From Pseudomonadota bacterium (GTDB taxonomy: Bacteria; Bdellovibrionota; Bacteriovoracia; Bacteriovoracales; Bacteriovoracaceae), in contig JAIYDL010000020.1 of NCBI GenBank assembly GCA_027487515.1, positions 1-64,000 on the forward strand: a stretch of 64,000 bases of DNA, in the 5' to 3' direction. The notes beneath the pieces were generated by a model. It saw nothing but the letters and a program-made list of their open reading frames with translations, was not told the origin of the DNA and made no database searches. This document shows, piece after piece, positions 16,490-25,484 of the stretch. The number at the start of each line of letters is the position of its first letter. Within the stretch, counting starts at the first letter, position 1. The position numbers and the translations under genes were made by a program.

Positions 16490-17581
16490 TTAATGGAAGA
16501 CGTAAAGGCGATTCCGAGCGCTGTAAACCACAAGGTAGTCTTCATTGACCACGAGATCCGAAAACACCGCCGAGTACTCATAGCCCATCGCAAATTCTCC
16601 CACGGTCTTTAGGGTCAGTGGGTCGATGGAACGCAACTTCCCATCGAAACTCGCCGCGACGATGTTGCCTTTCCACCACGTGACGGCACTTACGGGCTGA
16701 TCCGAAACCTTCACGCGCTTCAAGATCTCTCCGTTCAGTGCCATCAAAACAACTTCCCCGTCATTGGTGCCGAGCACGAGCTGCTCACCCTTTAAGAAGG
16801 GATGCGCCATCACACTCACGCCATAGCTCCGGGAGACGGCCCCGTTGTCAGGGTTAATGGCCTTGAGTTCCCCCGACGGAGAGCCGGACACCACAGAACC
16901 TGCGACGAGAAGAGGATTGAGGTCAACGTCGATGAACTTCGCCTGATCCACTAGTTTGGTTTCCCAGAGCAGAAGTCCTTCGTCCACTGACAGGGCCCCG
17001 AGGAACCCATCGGCGAAGCCGACGATGATCTTATTGCCGAGGACGAGCGGCTTCGTTGTCCGTTGAAGCGTCGTCGTGACAGGAACGGCGCGTTTATAGA
17101 CCCAGAGGATCTTTCCGGTTTCGGCGTCTAAGTGAACGAGCTGATGACCCCGGAGGTAAACCAGGAGGCGGTCATTGAAATAAAAAGGAGCACTTTCAAT
17201 CGGTGCTCCCAGGTCGATGGCATACTTAAGCGCGCCCGTCAGGTAATGCCGAACAAAGAGCCTGCCCGAAAGACCCCCGTAGGCCACATGGTCTTTAAAG
17301 AATTCCACAGGCCCGCCAAGCGGAGTCTTATCATTTTGCACCCAAAGGACTCGACCGCTCTCGAGGTCATAGGCCGACATGTCACCGCTTAGGCTGCCCA
17401 TGTAAACGATGTCATTGAAGACCCGAGGGGCGCCAAGACCGATGGGCAAGTTGCCACTCTCATAGGAGGGGTCAAGGTTCTTGGACCAAAGAACTCGGAG
17501 ATGATCCACTGAACGGGTCGGCGCCGAGGGGCGCATCCCGCTACAACCAATCAGAAGAATCAGTAAGAAGAAGAATCTCAT
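16490..17581 (-). CDS. bamB: BamB-like beta-propeller lipoprotein
   Basis: 363 aa with lipobox IGC (Cys13). The mature protein is made of PQQ-like WD-type blades, for example SGDMSAYDLESGRVLWV near 70 and HLDAETGKILWVYKR near 150. BamB is the accessory lipoprotein of the BAM complex that inserts outer-membrane beta-barrels. The assignment is helped by the upstream yfgM-like gene, which overlaps it by 4 nt, and by der nearby: the order yfgM-bamB-der is conserved in many proteobacteria. Other PQQ-propeller proteins look alike, so confidence rests partly on context. Confidence 0.82.
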   Translation of the reverse strand: MRFFFLLILLIGCSGMRPSAPTRSVDHLRVLWSKNLDPSYESGNLPIGLGAPRVFNDIVYMGSLSGDMSAYDLESGRVLWVQNDKTPLGGPVEFFKDHVAYGGLSGRLFVRHYLTGALKYAIDLGAPIESAPFYFNDRLLVYLRGHQLVHLDAETGKILWVYKRAVPVTTTLQRTTKPLVLGNKIIVGFADGFLGALSVDEGLLLWETKLVDQAKFIDVDLNPLLVAGSVVSGSPSGELKAINPDNGAVSRSYGVSVMAHPFLKGEQLVLGTNDGEVVLMALNGEILKRVKVSDQPVSAVTWWKGNIVAASFDGKLRSIDPLTLKTVGEFAMGYEYSAVFSDLVVNEDYLVVYSARNRLYVFH

Positions 17582-18258
17582 TGCGCCTGTGTCACCGGAG
17601 CGAGCTGTTGCCGGTAGAGCTTCGCGAGTTTTGCCTCTTCATTATTCGGGTACGTGTTAATGACGTAGTCAAACTGAGTCTGCGCCTTCGCCTTTTCGCC
17701 TTTCACTAAGTAAAGCCGACCGAGTTCCAGGGAAGTTCGAGCGGGCAGGAAGGCGTCTTTGCCCTGGGCCTGGGGCTCAAGCACAGCGATCGCCTCATCA
17801 ATTTTTCCAAGTTTCTCGAGCACCGCGGTCCTCTGGAGAGCGACGAAGAACGCCGACACGGGGTGCGCGCCGGAGACTTTCGAAAGCATGACATCCGCCT
17901 GGGCGACGCTCCCCTTCTCGACCAAGAATTTACTCATTTCAAGAACCATTGGAATCATCACCGGAGCGGTCTGGACGGATGACTCCAGAGCTTCGAATGC
18001 CTTCATGAGGTCTTCTGGTGTTTTTTTACCCGCTTTAACTTCGCTCCAGACCGTGGATTGGAACTCAAAGACCTTCACTGAGGTTTCGAGGGCCGAGGTC
18101 TTCTGTGACTGGCGCCAGAGTGAGAATCCTGTCGCGCTCAGAAGGACTAACACGACCAGCCCAAAGAAAAGATTTCGGTTCTCGTAGATCACGTGACCGA
18201 GGTCGGTTTTGTTAAGCGTTTGTTCGAGAGTCTGAGTCTGGGCCGCATCACTCATCAC
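17578..18258 (-). CDS. yfgM: YfgM-like tetratricopeptide membrane protein
   Basis: 226 aa, or 225 if the second Met is the start. A cytoplasmic N-terminal segment is followed by one transmembrane helix (about 30-48, LFFGLVVLVLLSATGFSL) and a periplasmic TPR-type helical domain ending GRLYLVKGEKAKAQTQFDYV. YfgM is an inner-membrane chaperone-linked protein that associates with SecYEG and PpiD in E. coli. Its stop overlaps bamB by 4 nt (ATGA), so the two are translationally coupled. Confidence 0.8.
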   Translation of the reverse strand: MMSDAAQTQTLEQTLNKTDLGHVIYENRNLFFGLVVLVLLSATGFSLWRQSQKTSALETSVKVFEFQSTVWSEVKAGKKTPEDLMKAFEALESSVQTAPVMIPMVLEMSKFLVEKGSVAQADVMLSKVSGAHPVSAFFVALQRTAVLEKLGKIDEAIAVLEPQAQGKDAFLPARTSLELGRLYLVKGEKAKAQTQFDYVINTYPNNEEAKLAKLYRQQLAPVTQAQ

Positions 18259-18310
18259 ATGTCCTTTTCTTTGAGAAATTCCTTAGAAGTTTAAAACTCC
18301 TCTCCCCTCG

Positions 18311-18339
18311 TTGTCAAAGATCAAAAGATTCCCTAGACT
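18311..18339 (+). promoter_or_regulatory. predicted sigma-70 promoter for the outer-membrane gene pair
   Basis: TTGTCA (18311-18316), 17 nt, then TAGACT (18334-18339). It lies 30 nt before the ATG at 18369 and points into the two plus-strand beta-barrel genes. Box scores are good for both elements, but there is no experimental start site. Confidence 0.5.
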
Positions 18340-18368
18340 TAAAGAAAGATAAAAAGATGTGAGGGGCG

Positions 18369-18857
18369 ATGAAACAGTTACTTTTGATTTTTCTCCTGAT
18401 CTCGACTTCTCACCTCAAGGCCGCAGACCTCCGCGGCAGAATGGGTGTCGGGGCTTCGAACCAACTGGCGAATGAAGTTCCGGCCATTTCTTTAAAGATC
18501 CAACAGACTAAAACTTTCGCGCTCGGAGGAGTCCTAGGCTTCCGCTCTGACCAGGAAGATACGATCTACGGGGCCGGGGTTAAGTTTTACCGCATCATTT
18601 TTGACGAGCCACAGCTCAACTTTTACATGGCCGGGCTTTTCGCTGCTCAGAACTACGTGGATGAGAAGAAGGACAAGGTTCAATCCGGGTACCAAGTTGA
18701 CGGAACCCTGGGCACAGAGTTCAGTTTCACGGGCCTTGAGAGTCTGGGCTTCTCGTTTGAGTTTGGCCTCTCCGCGCGGAAGGCCGACTCTCGTGGAGCG
18801 ACCCTCCAGACACTCGGCGATCAGTTCCTGAAGGCCGCCGTTCACTTCTACCTTTAA
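18369..18857 (+). CDS. small outer-membrane beta-barrel-like protein
   Basis: 162 aa with signal MKQLLLIFLLISTSHLKA. The mature part alternates polar and hydrophobic residues in strands (YGAGVKFYRIIF, LNFYMAGLFAAQNYV, LGFSFEFGLSARKA) and ends in an aromatic C-terminus (HFYL), which is typical of BAM substrates. The length suits an 8-stranded barrel. No family is identified. It is followed 3 nt later by a second barrel gene, and the pair sits between yfgM and der on the opposite strand. Confidence 0.72.
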   Translation: MKQLLLIFLLISTSHLKAADLRGRMGVGASNQLANEVPAISLKIQQTKTFALGGVLGFRSDQEDTIYGAGVKFYRIIFDEPQLNFYMAGLFAAQNYVDEKKDKVQSGYQVDGTLGTEFSFTGLESLGFSFEFGLSARKADSRGATLQTLGDQFLKAAVHFYL

Positions 18858-18860
18858 CGT

Positions 18861-19643
18861 ATGCACCGATTCCTCTGCCTCCTTCTCCTCGCTTTCTCCC
18901 TCGGGGCCCAGGCCCAGAGTACGGAGCAGGTCATGCAGGAGGTCGAAGACGACCTCACACCTGGGGCGGATATCTTTTCGGATTTTAACGAAGACCTCGA
19001 AAGTGCCCAGGTCCTCGAGGACGAGCGCTTCTACCGCTACGCCCGGTTTTTCTCGGTGAACCTCGGCGGCGGCTTCACAACCTTCACGGGGAACCGTGGG
19101 ACGGCCTACGACGACAATCACCCGACTTTTCACCTCTCCATGAATTACTTCCTCGACTTCCAGTCGGCGATCCTCATGGGTCTTGAGTATTCGAAGCACA
19201 CAATGATTCTCGACACCGTCGTGAATGGGTACAAGGACCAAGGTCCACTGGGCGCGGTCGTCACAGATTTCACCCGAGTCTTCGTCGGGTACAAGTACTA
19301 CGTGGATACCACGGACCTCGGAACGGCCATCACCTACTCCAACCCTCACATCATTGGGCGCCTCGAGTACTGGTACCAGACAACCAAGTTCATCGACCGC
19401 CAGGGCCTACCGAAAGACAGCGGGGGTGGCATCGGCACGGGAGTCGGCTTCGGCCTGGACTTCCCGGTGGAGATTAAGAAGTCCTACATCGGCATCGAGG
19501 CGCTTTACCACGTCGTTAACTTCTACGACAAATTCACCCAAGACTTCCGCCAACTCCCGAATAACGCCGCCAGCACCTACGGCTACGAGGACCTCACCGG
19601 AAACGTCATGACGCTCATCATTTCCTACAACTTCACCTGGTAA
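18861..19643 (+). CDS. outer-membrane beta-barrel protein
   Basis: 260 aa with signal MHRFLCLLLLAFSLGAQA. An acidic helical segment (EQVMQEVEDDL and following) precedes a barrel that starts near SVNLGGGFTTFTGN, continues with GLEYSKHTMILD, VFVGYKYYV, and GVGFGLDFPVEI, and ends in SYNFTW, a perfect aromatic C-terminal beta signal. The pattern resembles OmpA-like or uncharacterised barrels found in delta-type bacteria. The function is unknown. It ends opposite der, with a shared terminator stem between them. Confidence 0.78.
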   Translation: MHRFLCLLLLAFSLGAQAQSTEQVMQEVEDDLTPGADIFSDFNEDLESAQVLEDERFYRYARFFSVNLGGGFTTFTGNRGTAYDDNHPTFHLSMNYFLDFQSAILMGLEYSKHTMILDTVVNGYKDQGPLGAVVTDFTRVFVGYKYYVDTTDLGTAITYSNPHIIGRLEYWYQTTKFIDRQGLPKDSGGGIGTGVGFGLDFPVEIKKSYIGIEALYHVVNFYDKFTQDFRQLPNNAASTYGYEDLTGNVMTLIISYNFTW

Positions 19644-19646
19644 AAA

Positions 19647-19672
19647 GAGAGGGCCCGTTCCCGGGCCCTCTC
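19647..19672 (-). terminator. terminator of the der transcript
   Basis: GAGAGGGCCCG (19647-19657) and CGGGCCCTCTC (19662-19672) form an 11-bp perfect stem with a TTCC loop. On the minus strand the stem begins 7 nt after the der stop and is followed by TTTTTA, so it terminates der; on the plus strand it may also stop the barrel transcript. Confidence 0.88.
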
Positions 19673-19678
19673 GCACGA

Positions 19679-21529
19679 CTAGCGCTGTTTTTTCTTTTCC
19701 ACTTTCCGCATCCGCCGCTCGATGTCCGTCGACGTCCGGAAGATCAGGTGGACCGGGGAGTTCGTGAGATCGAACTCCCGCCGAAGACCGTTCACCAGGT
19801 ACCGCTTGTAGTTTTCGGGGATCCCCTGGGACTTGTTGCTAAACAAGAGGAAGGTCGGAGGGCTCGATTTAAGCATGGAGGCGTACTTCACCTTAAAGCG
19901 AGTGCCATTGGTTTTCTTCACCACTACCGGATTGGCGTCGGTCAGATGGAGAAGAGTTCGGTTCAAGGCACCGGTCGGAATCTTCCGGTTCCGGATCACG
20001 ATGGTGCGCTTCACCGCCTCGCGCAGGTAGTTGATGTTCCGGTTCTTCTGGGCCGAAATTGTCACCAGCTGGCAGAAGCTGAGCCACGGAACATCGTCCC
20101 GGAGGTTCTGGAGCCATTCTTTCTTTTTCTTCTGATCCGCGAAGACGTCCCGGAGAAGGTCGATCTTGTTTAAACAAATGATAATGGATTTGCCCTTCTC
20201 GAGGGCGATGTCGCACAGACGGCGGTCCTGGTGGGTAATCCCGAGGGTGGAATCGACCATGAAGAGCACGATGTCCGATTCGGTGATCGCTCGAAGGGAG
20301 CGGTACACCGATTGAGTCTCGATGAAGCCCTCCACCATCTTCGACTTCCGAATCCCCGCCGTGTCGACGAGCTTCACCGATCGCCAGCGGTTCTTGATCT
20401 GCGCGAACTCGAGGTTGGCCACCGGCTCTTCGGCCGCAGAATCCCAGTTCTTCTCGATCTCTGAGAGAATTTCTTTTTCTGAATAAAGGTCCGTGCCAGT
20501 GTTGGACTCGTCGAAGGCGAAGTCCGAAGACTCCCCCACGTCGTCGTCCCCGTCGGAGAACGTCGCCTCGGCGGTCTGTCCGAATTCCACGTAGATCTTC
20601 TTCTCTTCCTCGGTCAGGTCTTCTTCATCGACGGAAAGGTTCAGGTCAACGTCTCCGGATTCCTGAAACCGCTTGAGTTCCTCGAACATCTCCTCGGCGT
20701 TCTTCCGGAACTGATTGTCCCGAGCGCTGAGCATATCCACGTCCGGCCCGAAGTAGAGGTCGATGTAGCCCTCGATCGGATCAACCGTGGTCCCGGCGAT
20801 CTCCGAGACCAGCGCTCGCTGGGCGCCGATGAGGCAGTTCAGGAGGGTCGACTTGCCAGCGTTCGGCGCACCGATGATGGCGACGGCGCCGACGACGTCG
20901 TTCTCTGGCCGCACCCCTTTCTGGAGGAGCTCAAGGCCCGCGGCTTCCGTTTCTTTAAATCGCTTCGAAAAGAGCAGGAGTTTTTCCCGGAGGTCGTAGA
21001 AGCCCCGGTTATGTTCCGCAGAAACTCGTAGCATGTCTTCTTCGTCGAGCCCGAGGGTGTAGAAGTCGTACTGATCCCCTTCTTGCTTTTCTGTGTCAAA
21101 CTTATTCAAGATGAGCCAGAACGGTTTTCGCGTCGACTTGATGTAGTCGCAGATCCCCTTGTCGAACGGGAGAAGGCCCTCGCGCACATCGACGACGAAG
21201 AGGACGATGTCGGACTCGTCGATCGCCAGCCGCGCGTGATCGGCCATGATGTTGAAAAAGGGGTCGACGTTGTTCTTCTTCTTTTTCGGATCGATGTCGA
21301 TCTTCTCCGGGTAGAAACCACCGGTGTCGACGAGGATCACCTCGTCGATCAGGTGTTCGCCTTCGACCACTTCATCGAGCTTCATGATGCCGTAGTGCCG
21401 GTCTCGAGTGACACCGGGTTGGTCATGGGTCATGGCCAGGTGTTGCTTGCGCATGAGGCGATTGAAGATCGTGCTTTTCCCGACGTTAGGTCTCCCGATG
21501 ATCGAGACGACGATGGATCGTTGGTTCAT
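19679..21529 (-). CDS. der: ribosome assembly GTPase Der (EngA) with a large acidic insertion
   Basis: 616 aa, versus about 440-500 usually. GTPase domain 1 has GRPNVGKS at 12-19, DTGG at 68-71 and NKFD at 142-145. Domain 2 has GAPNAGKS at 220-227, DTAG at 389-392 and NKID near 450. The C-terminal KH-like domain ends with a basic tail. Der supports 50S ribosome assembly. Between the switch I GTT (247-249) and DTAG lie about 120 extra residues, strongly acidic ([22 protein letters not shown]). Domain 1 also has a small Lys-rich insertion (PKKKKNN) after DTGG. Switch I reads GTTVD where GTTRD is usual. It overlaps era by 4 nt. Confidence 0.95.
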   Translation of the reverse strand: MNQRSIVVSIIGRPNVGKSTIFNRLMRKQHLAMTHDQPGVTRDRHYGIMKLDEVVEGEHLIDEVILVDTGGFYPEKIDIDPKKKKNNVDPFFNIMADHARLAIDESDIVLFVVDVREGLLPFDKGICDYIKSTRKPFWLILNKFDTEKQEGDQYDFYTLGLDEEDMLRVSAEHNRGFYDLREKLLLFSKRFKETEAAGLELLQKGVRPENDVVGAVAIIGAPNAGKSTLLNCLIGAQRALVSEIAGTTVDPIEGYIDLYFGPDVDMLSARDNQFRKNAEEMFEELKRFQESGDVDLNLSVDEEDLTEEEKKIYVEFGQTAEATFSDGDDDVGESSDFAFDESNTGTDLYSEKEILSEIEKNWDSAAEEPVANLEFAQIKNRWRSVKLVDTAGIRKSKMVEGFIETQSVYRSLRAITESDIVLFMVDSTLGITHQDRRLCDIALEKGKSIIICLNKIDLLRDVFADQKKKKEWLQNLRDDVPWLSFCQLVTISAQKNRNINYLREAVKRTIVIRNRKIPTGALNRTLLHLTDANPVVVKKTNGTRFKVKYASMLKSSPPTFLLFSNKSQGIPENYKRYLVNGLRREFDLTNSPVHLIFRTSTDIERRMRKVEKKKQR

Positions 21530-22491
21530 TTTTTCCTCCAGACGCGAGCAGACTTCTGCGTCCGCGGAAGCCCGATCTCATCGAGCACGTAGTTGTTACT
21601 CATCCACTTCGGGCTCACCTTGACGTGGAGATTCAAGTGAACCTTGCCTCCCGTCATGGCCTCGATCTTTTTCCGGGCCGTGACGCCGATCTCTTTGATG
21701 ACCGAGCCTCCTCGCCCAACGACGATGGCCCGCTGGGAAGGGCGATTGACGAGGATGGATGCCGAAATGTGCGCCTCGGTCTGTTCACTATCTTTTTGCT
21801 TCACGTCCTTGTACTCGTCGATGACCACGGCGACCTCGTACGGAAGCTCTTCTTTCAGGAGTCGGAAGGCCTGCTCCCGGATGTACTCGGTGGCAAAAAA
21901 CCGCTCGTTCATGTTGGACGCATCACCCCCCGGGTAGAGGTGAGGCGCGTTTTTCGCCGCGTCCTGGATCGCCCCAGTGAGTTCGTGGATGTTGTGCCCG
22001 TCTTTTGAAGAGATCACAAAGTGCCGTTCGATCGACGGGCAGAGCTCCTGCAGCTTCACCAAAACGGGGGCGATCCCTGGGACGTCCTTGTTCACGAGGT
22101 CGGCCTTGGTGAAGACAACCCAGGTGCGCTCCAGGGGAGCGTCGAAGTTCTTCAGGAAGTCACGGAACTCGGCGACCACGTCGGTGGTGAGATCGAGGAG
22201 GACAAAGTTCAGGTCAACACCTTCGGCCCCGAGCTGGGCTTGACCGTTCATGCGCTTGTTCAGCTCCTGGGGAGTCGAGTGCACGCCCGGAGTGTCGACG
22301 AGGACCACCTCGGTGCGGTCGATGGTGAAAGCGCAATGGAACTGGTTCCGGGTGGTCTGCGGCTTCGAGCTCACGATCGTAAGGTCGAATCCCAGGAGGT
22401 GGTTAATGAAGGAGCTCTTTCCGACGTTTGGCTTCCCGAGCACGGCGATCATGATCGCTTTGTTGTGGGGGTGTTGGTTCTCAAATAACAT
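21526..22491 (-). CDS. era: GTPase Era
   Basis: 321 aa. It has P-loop GKPNVGKS at 18-25, switch I with TTRNQ, DTPG near 62, and TKAD near 128, followed by a KH domain with the [13 protein letters not shown] signature near 262. Era binds the 3' end of 16S rRNA and takes part in 30S maturation. Era, Der and RNase III are all ribosome maturation factors, so the 3-gene cluster is functionally coherent. It overlaps der by 4 nt (ATGA), and rnc ends 9 nt upstream of its start. Confidence 0.96.
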   Translation of the reverse strand: MLFENQHPHNKAIMIAVLGKPNVGKSSFINHLLGFDLTIVSSKPQTTRNQFHCAFTIDRTEVVLVDTPGVHSTPQELNKRMNGQAQLGAEGVDLNFVLLDLTTDVVAEFRDFLKNFDAPLERTWVVFTKADLVNKDVPGIAPVLVKLQELCPSIERHFVISSKDGHNIHELTGAIQDAAKNAPHLYPGGDASNMNERFFATEYIREQAFRLLKEELPYEVAVVIDEYKDVKQKDSEQTEAHISASILVNRPSQRAIVVGRGGSVIKEIGVTARKKIEAMTGGKVHLNLHVKVSPKWMSNNYVLDEIGLPRTQKSARVWRKK

Positions 22492-22500
22492 AAAATCTCC

Positions 22501-23244
22501 TTAGATTATTCCATTCTTAAGTGCGGTATCGGCGAGCTCTTTTTCGCCCAACTTCTTCGAGGGATACACCCCTCGGCCGATTTCGACGTCGTTGATCCAG
22601 AGGACGACCTCGAAGGCTTCACCCCGGGCCTCGGCGGTGTAGCGCGGGAGCTTTTTGTAGCGAGCAAGAACCCGCTCTTGGAGGGTCGATTTCACGTCGA
22701 AGTTCGCCATGTAATTGGCGTCGAAGGCGGTCGGGATGAACCGCTGGAGCCAGAGGAAGAACATCGCCCTGGCGCCGTCGAGGCCCTGGAAGCGGTAGAC
22801 CTGGGCCAGGAGGGCCTCGAAAGTGTCGGCGAGAACACTCTCCTTCTCGAAGAGACGCTTGTGGTATTCACCTTTGCCGACGATAAGTAACGCCCCAAGG
22901 CCCAGGCCTCGGGCCATCGTCGCAAGGCTTGTGCCGTTAACGATCGCAGACCGAAGCTTCGAGAGCTGCCCTTCGGTGTACTCCGGGAACCGGCGGCAGA
23001 GCTCCTCGGTCAGGATGAGCTGAAGAACGGAGTCGCCCAGGAATTCGAGCTGCTCTTGGTGTGGCACTTGGAATTCGTGGGAAAATGACTTGTGGGTGAA
23101 GGCCAGGACCAACTCTTCCAGAGGAATCTTCAGTCCCTCTGTGTTCGCGAAGACCTGAAAGTCGTGATGCTTTAGGAGCTCGGGCAATAAATCTTTGGAC
23201 TCGAAGACTCTTTCAAGAGTCTCCTGCAATCGAGGATGTGACAT
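22501..23244 (-). CDS. rnc: ribonuclease III
   Basis: 247 aa. The RNase III signature EQLEFLGDSVL occupies 64-74, with catalytic Glu67 and Asp71; Asp140 and Glu143 (LADTFEALL) complete the metal site. A double-stranded RNA-binding domain occupies about residues 168-247 with the GEAFEVVLWI strand and KKLGEKELADTAL helix. It processes rRNA precursors and other dsRNA. It is the first gene of the rnc-era-der cluster; its promoter should lie in the 208-nt spacer upstream. Confidence 0.96.
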   Translation of the reverse strand: MSHPRLQETLERVFESKDLLPELLKHHDFQVFANTEGLKIPLEELVLAFTHKSFSHEFQVPHQEQLEFLGDSVLQLILTEELCRRFPEYTEGQLSKLRSAIVNGTSLATMARGLGLGALLIVGKGEYHKRLFEKESVLADTFEALLAQVYRFQGLDGARAMFFLWLQRFIPTAFDANYMANFDVKSTLQERVLARYKKLPRYTAEARGEAFEVVLWINDVEIGRGVYPSKKLGEKELADTALKNGII

Positions 23245-23384
23245 GGAAAATCACCTTAAGGTCGTCTATCTGGGACCCCTCGCGGACCCCAGCAATAATT
23301 TGAGTTGCACCGTTCTAATGGTTTTGAAGCACTAAGGCAACAAAGTGCGAGACTCTATGAAAAAATTCACAACAACGCACAGCA

Positions 23385-23443
23385 AAAGGTTTCAGCACAC
23401 TTTTACTTAAGCAGCGCTTCCGTAAAAGTGTGCTGGAACCTTT
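23385..23443 (-). terminator. 22-bp hairpin downstream of the cNMP-binding gene
   Basis: The arms 23385-23406 and 23422-23443 pair at 21 of 22 positions (one G-T), with a 15-nt loop that can itself form AAGC/GCTT. It starts 9 nt after the stop of the cNMP-binding gene on the minus strand and ends in CCTTTT. It is much longer than a normal terminator stem, so it could also be a small palindromic repeat element or a structured RNA that protects the 3' end. Confidence 0.65.
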
Positions 23444-23452
23444 AAGAAACTT

Positions 23453-23800
23453 TTAAACTTTGATTCTGGCATTGGCCTTACGGAGGCGCTCAGCAAGAGT
23501 TTTAACGAGGATCTCGAGCCACTTGGGCTGAGTTTTGAAGATCCCATCGATGGTTTCAAGAGGGATCTGGATGAGCTCACAGTCAGTCACGGCCCGCACC
23601 GTGGCACTCCGCGGTTCCTGATCAAGGAAAGAGATCTCGCCCACAAGCTCACCGCTGTAGATGTGTCCGAGGACAACTTCTTCAGCGCCGCGCTTCTTGG
23701 TCACGACCAGCTGACCGGCCTGCACCCAGTACATATTGTTCGAGTGCTCACCCTCTCGTAGAAGGGTCTCGTTAGAACTTAGTTTAACCTGACTTGCCAT
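23453..23800 (-). CDS. cyclic-nucleotide-binding-domain protein
   Basis: 115 aa, consisting of just a Crp/PKA-type beta-barrel. The phosphate-binding cassette is GELVGEISFLDQEPRSATV near 49-67, with the expected Glu and Arg contacts present. There is no DNA-binding helix-turn-helix. Such free-standing domains can sense cAMP or c-di-GMP, or act as regulatory subunits. The ATG overlaps the ABC-F stop by 1 nt (TAATG), so it is translationally coupled to that gene. The partner is unknown. Confidence 0.85.
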   Translation of the reverse strand: MASQVKLSSNETLLREGEHSNNMYWVQAGQLVVTKKRGAEEVVLGHIYSGELVGEISFLDQEPRSATVRAVTDCELIQIPLETIDGIFKTQPKWLEILVKTLAERLRKANARIKV

Positions 23801-25410
23801 TAATGTTCTCCGATGTGCGCGAGGTATTCCGTGTAAGGTCCTGGGTAGAATCGTACACCGCCTTTATCGACCTCCGCAACTTGAGTCGTGATCTGTTTAA
23901 GAAAGTGTCGATCGTGGGAGACGATGAGGATCGTCCCGTCGAAGGCCTTGAGCGCTTCCACCAAAACCTCCCGGGACCGAATGTCCAGATGGTTCGTCGG
24001 TTCATCGAGGATGAGGAGGTTACAAGGGTTGGTGAGGATCGTCGCAAGGATCAGCCGAGACTTCTCTCCCCCGGAGAGGACAGAAACTTTCTTATCCACA
24101 TCGTCGCCGCGGAAGAGGAAAGCCGCGAGGAGGTTCCGCATGTAACCGTCGGACTTATCTTTCACGCGATCGCGGACCTCTTCGAAGACAGTCTTGTTGG
24201 GGTTGAGGACATCCATCGAGTACTGAGAAAAGTAACCGATCGAGACGCTGGCGCCAATGACGGCCTGGCCTTCACTCGCCTCGGTGAGGCCTGCGATGAT
24301 CTTCAAGAGCGTCGACTTCCCGGCCCCGTTGACTCCGACCACGGCAACTCTCTCGAGGCGCCGGACGAGGCCCGAGACACTCGAGAAGACTTTCTTCTCT
24401 TTGCCCTCGGCCGAGACCCAAACCTTCGCGAGGTTCTCCATCTTAACCACGTCGTTGCCGGACCGTGGCGGCTTCGGGAACTCGAAGTTTATCGCCTGAT
24501 CATCGGCGATCACTTCGATGCGCTCGATCTTATCCAGCTTCTTCACTCGGGATTGGACCTGTGCCGCATGGGAAGCCCGGGCGGCGAACTTGGCGATGAA
24601 CTCCTCTTCCTTCTTGAGCATCGCCTCCTGGCGCTCGGAGCTCGCGACTAACTGCTCACGACGGATGCTGCGCTCTCTTTCGTAGTAGTCGTAGTTCCCG
24701 GAGTACACGGTGATGGTCTTGTGGTTCACCTCGATGATCTTCTTCACGATCCCGTTCATGAACTCTCGGTCGTGGCTCGTCATGAAGACCGAGCCCTTAA
24801 AATTCTTGAGCCACGCCTCGAGCCAGATGATCGACTCGACGTCGAGGTAGTTCGTGGGCTCATCCATCAGGATGAACTCGGGCCGCTGGGCCAGGACCTT
24901 CGCCAGAGCGATTCGCATCTTCCAGCCTCCGGAGAATGACTCCACCGGGCGCAGGTGCTCTTCCGGCGGAACTCCAAGGCCCGTCAAGACCTCGGCCGCC
25001 TGGTACTCAGTGTCATAGCCTCCGAGCTTTTCGAATTCGGTCTGGTAGTCCCCGAGCTTTTCGAGCAATTCCTCCGAGTAGTCACCGTCCTCAAGGGCCT
25101 TTTCAATCTTCGAGATTTCCGTCTTGAGGTACCCCAGGCGCACGTTCCCGTGGATCACTTCCTCGAGGGCGCTGCGGCCCCGCAGCTCACCGACACTCTG
25201 GGAGAAGTAGCACAGCCGCAGGCTCTTCGAGTAGTCGACGGAGCCGGCGTCAGGCCTCTCTTCACCGGTGATGAGCCGGAAGAGCGAAGTCTTCCCCGCT
25301 CCGTTGGGCCCGACGAGGCCAACTTTTTCTCCCGGCCCAATGAAAAAGGAGCCGTTCGTATAGAGAACCTGACCTCCATAGGTCTTGGTTAGGTTAGCAA
25401 CTGTAATCAT
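23800..25410 (-). CDS. ABC-F family ATPase, ribosome-associated type
   Basis: 536 aa from the ATG at 25410, which has GGAGG 6 nt before it; the ORF extends 7 codons further. It has two ABC domains in tandem with no membrane segments: Walker A GPNGAGKT near 32 and GVNGAGKS near 345, signatures SGGWKMR and SGGEKSR, Walker B DEPTN twice, and the charged inter-domain linker near 240-290 rich in KKEEEF. ABC-F proteins act on the ribosome to resolve stalled elongation or to confer antibiotic resistance. The exact subgroup (Uup, YbiT, EttA or YkpA-like) cannot be fixed by eye; the arrangement looks closest to YbiT. Confidence 0.93.
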   Translation of the reverse strand: MITVANLTKTYGGQVLYTNGSFFIGPGEKVGLVGPNGAGKTSLFRLITGEERPDAGSVDYSKSLRLCYFSQSVGELRGRSALEEVIHGNVRLGYLKTEISKIEKALEDGDYSEELLEKLGDYQTEFEKLGGYDTEYQAAEVLTGLGVPPEEHLRPVESFSGGWKMRIALAKVLAQRPEFILMDEPTNYLDVESIIWLEAWLKNFKGSVFMTSHDREFMNGIVKKIIEVNHKTITVYSGNYDYYERERSIRREQLVASSERQEAMLKKEEEFIAKFAARASHAAQVQSRVKKLDKIERIEVIADDQAINFEFPKPPRSGNDVVKMENLAKVWVSAEGKEKKVFSSVSGLVRRLERVAVVGVNGAGKSTLLKIIAGLTEASEGQAVIGASVSIGYFSQYSMDVLNPNKTVFEEVRDRVKDKSDGYMRNLLAAFLFRGDDVDKKVSVLSGGEKSRLILATILTNPCNLLILDEPTNHLDIRSREVLVEALKAFDGTILIVSHDRHFLKQITTQVAEVDKGGVRFYPGPYTEYLAHIGEH

Positions 25411-25484
25411 GAATGCCTCCGCGGAACCCAAAGAGTATCGGAAATGCTATACATATCCAAGCCTTTTTCGTAATATACGAAGCC

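Noticed and set aside
23794-24651. 285-codon frame on the plus strand
   Set aside because: Antisense to the ABC-F gene, which has all its motifs. The product has no family features and extends through conserved Walker regions.
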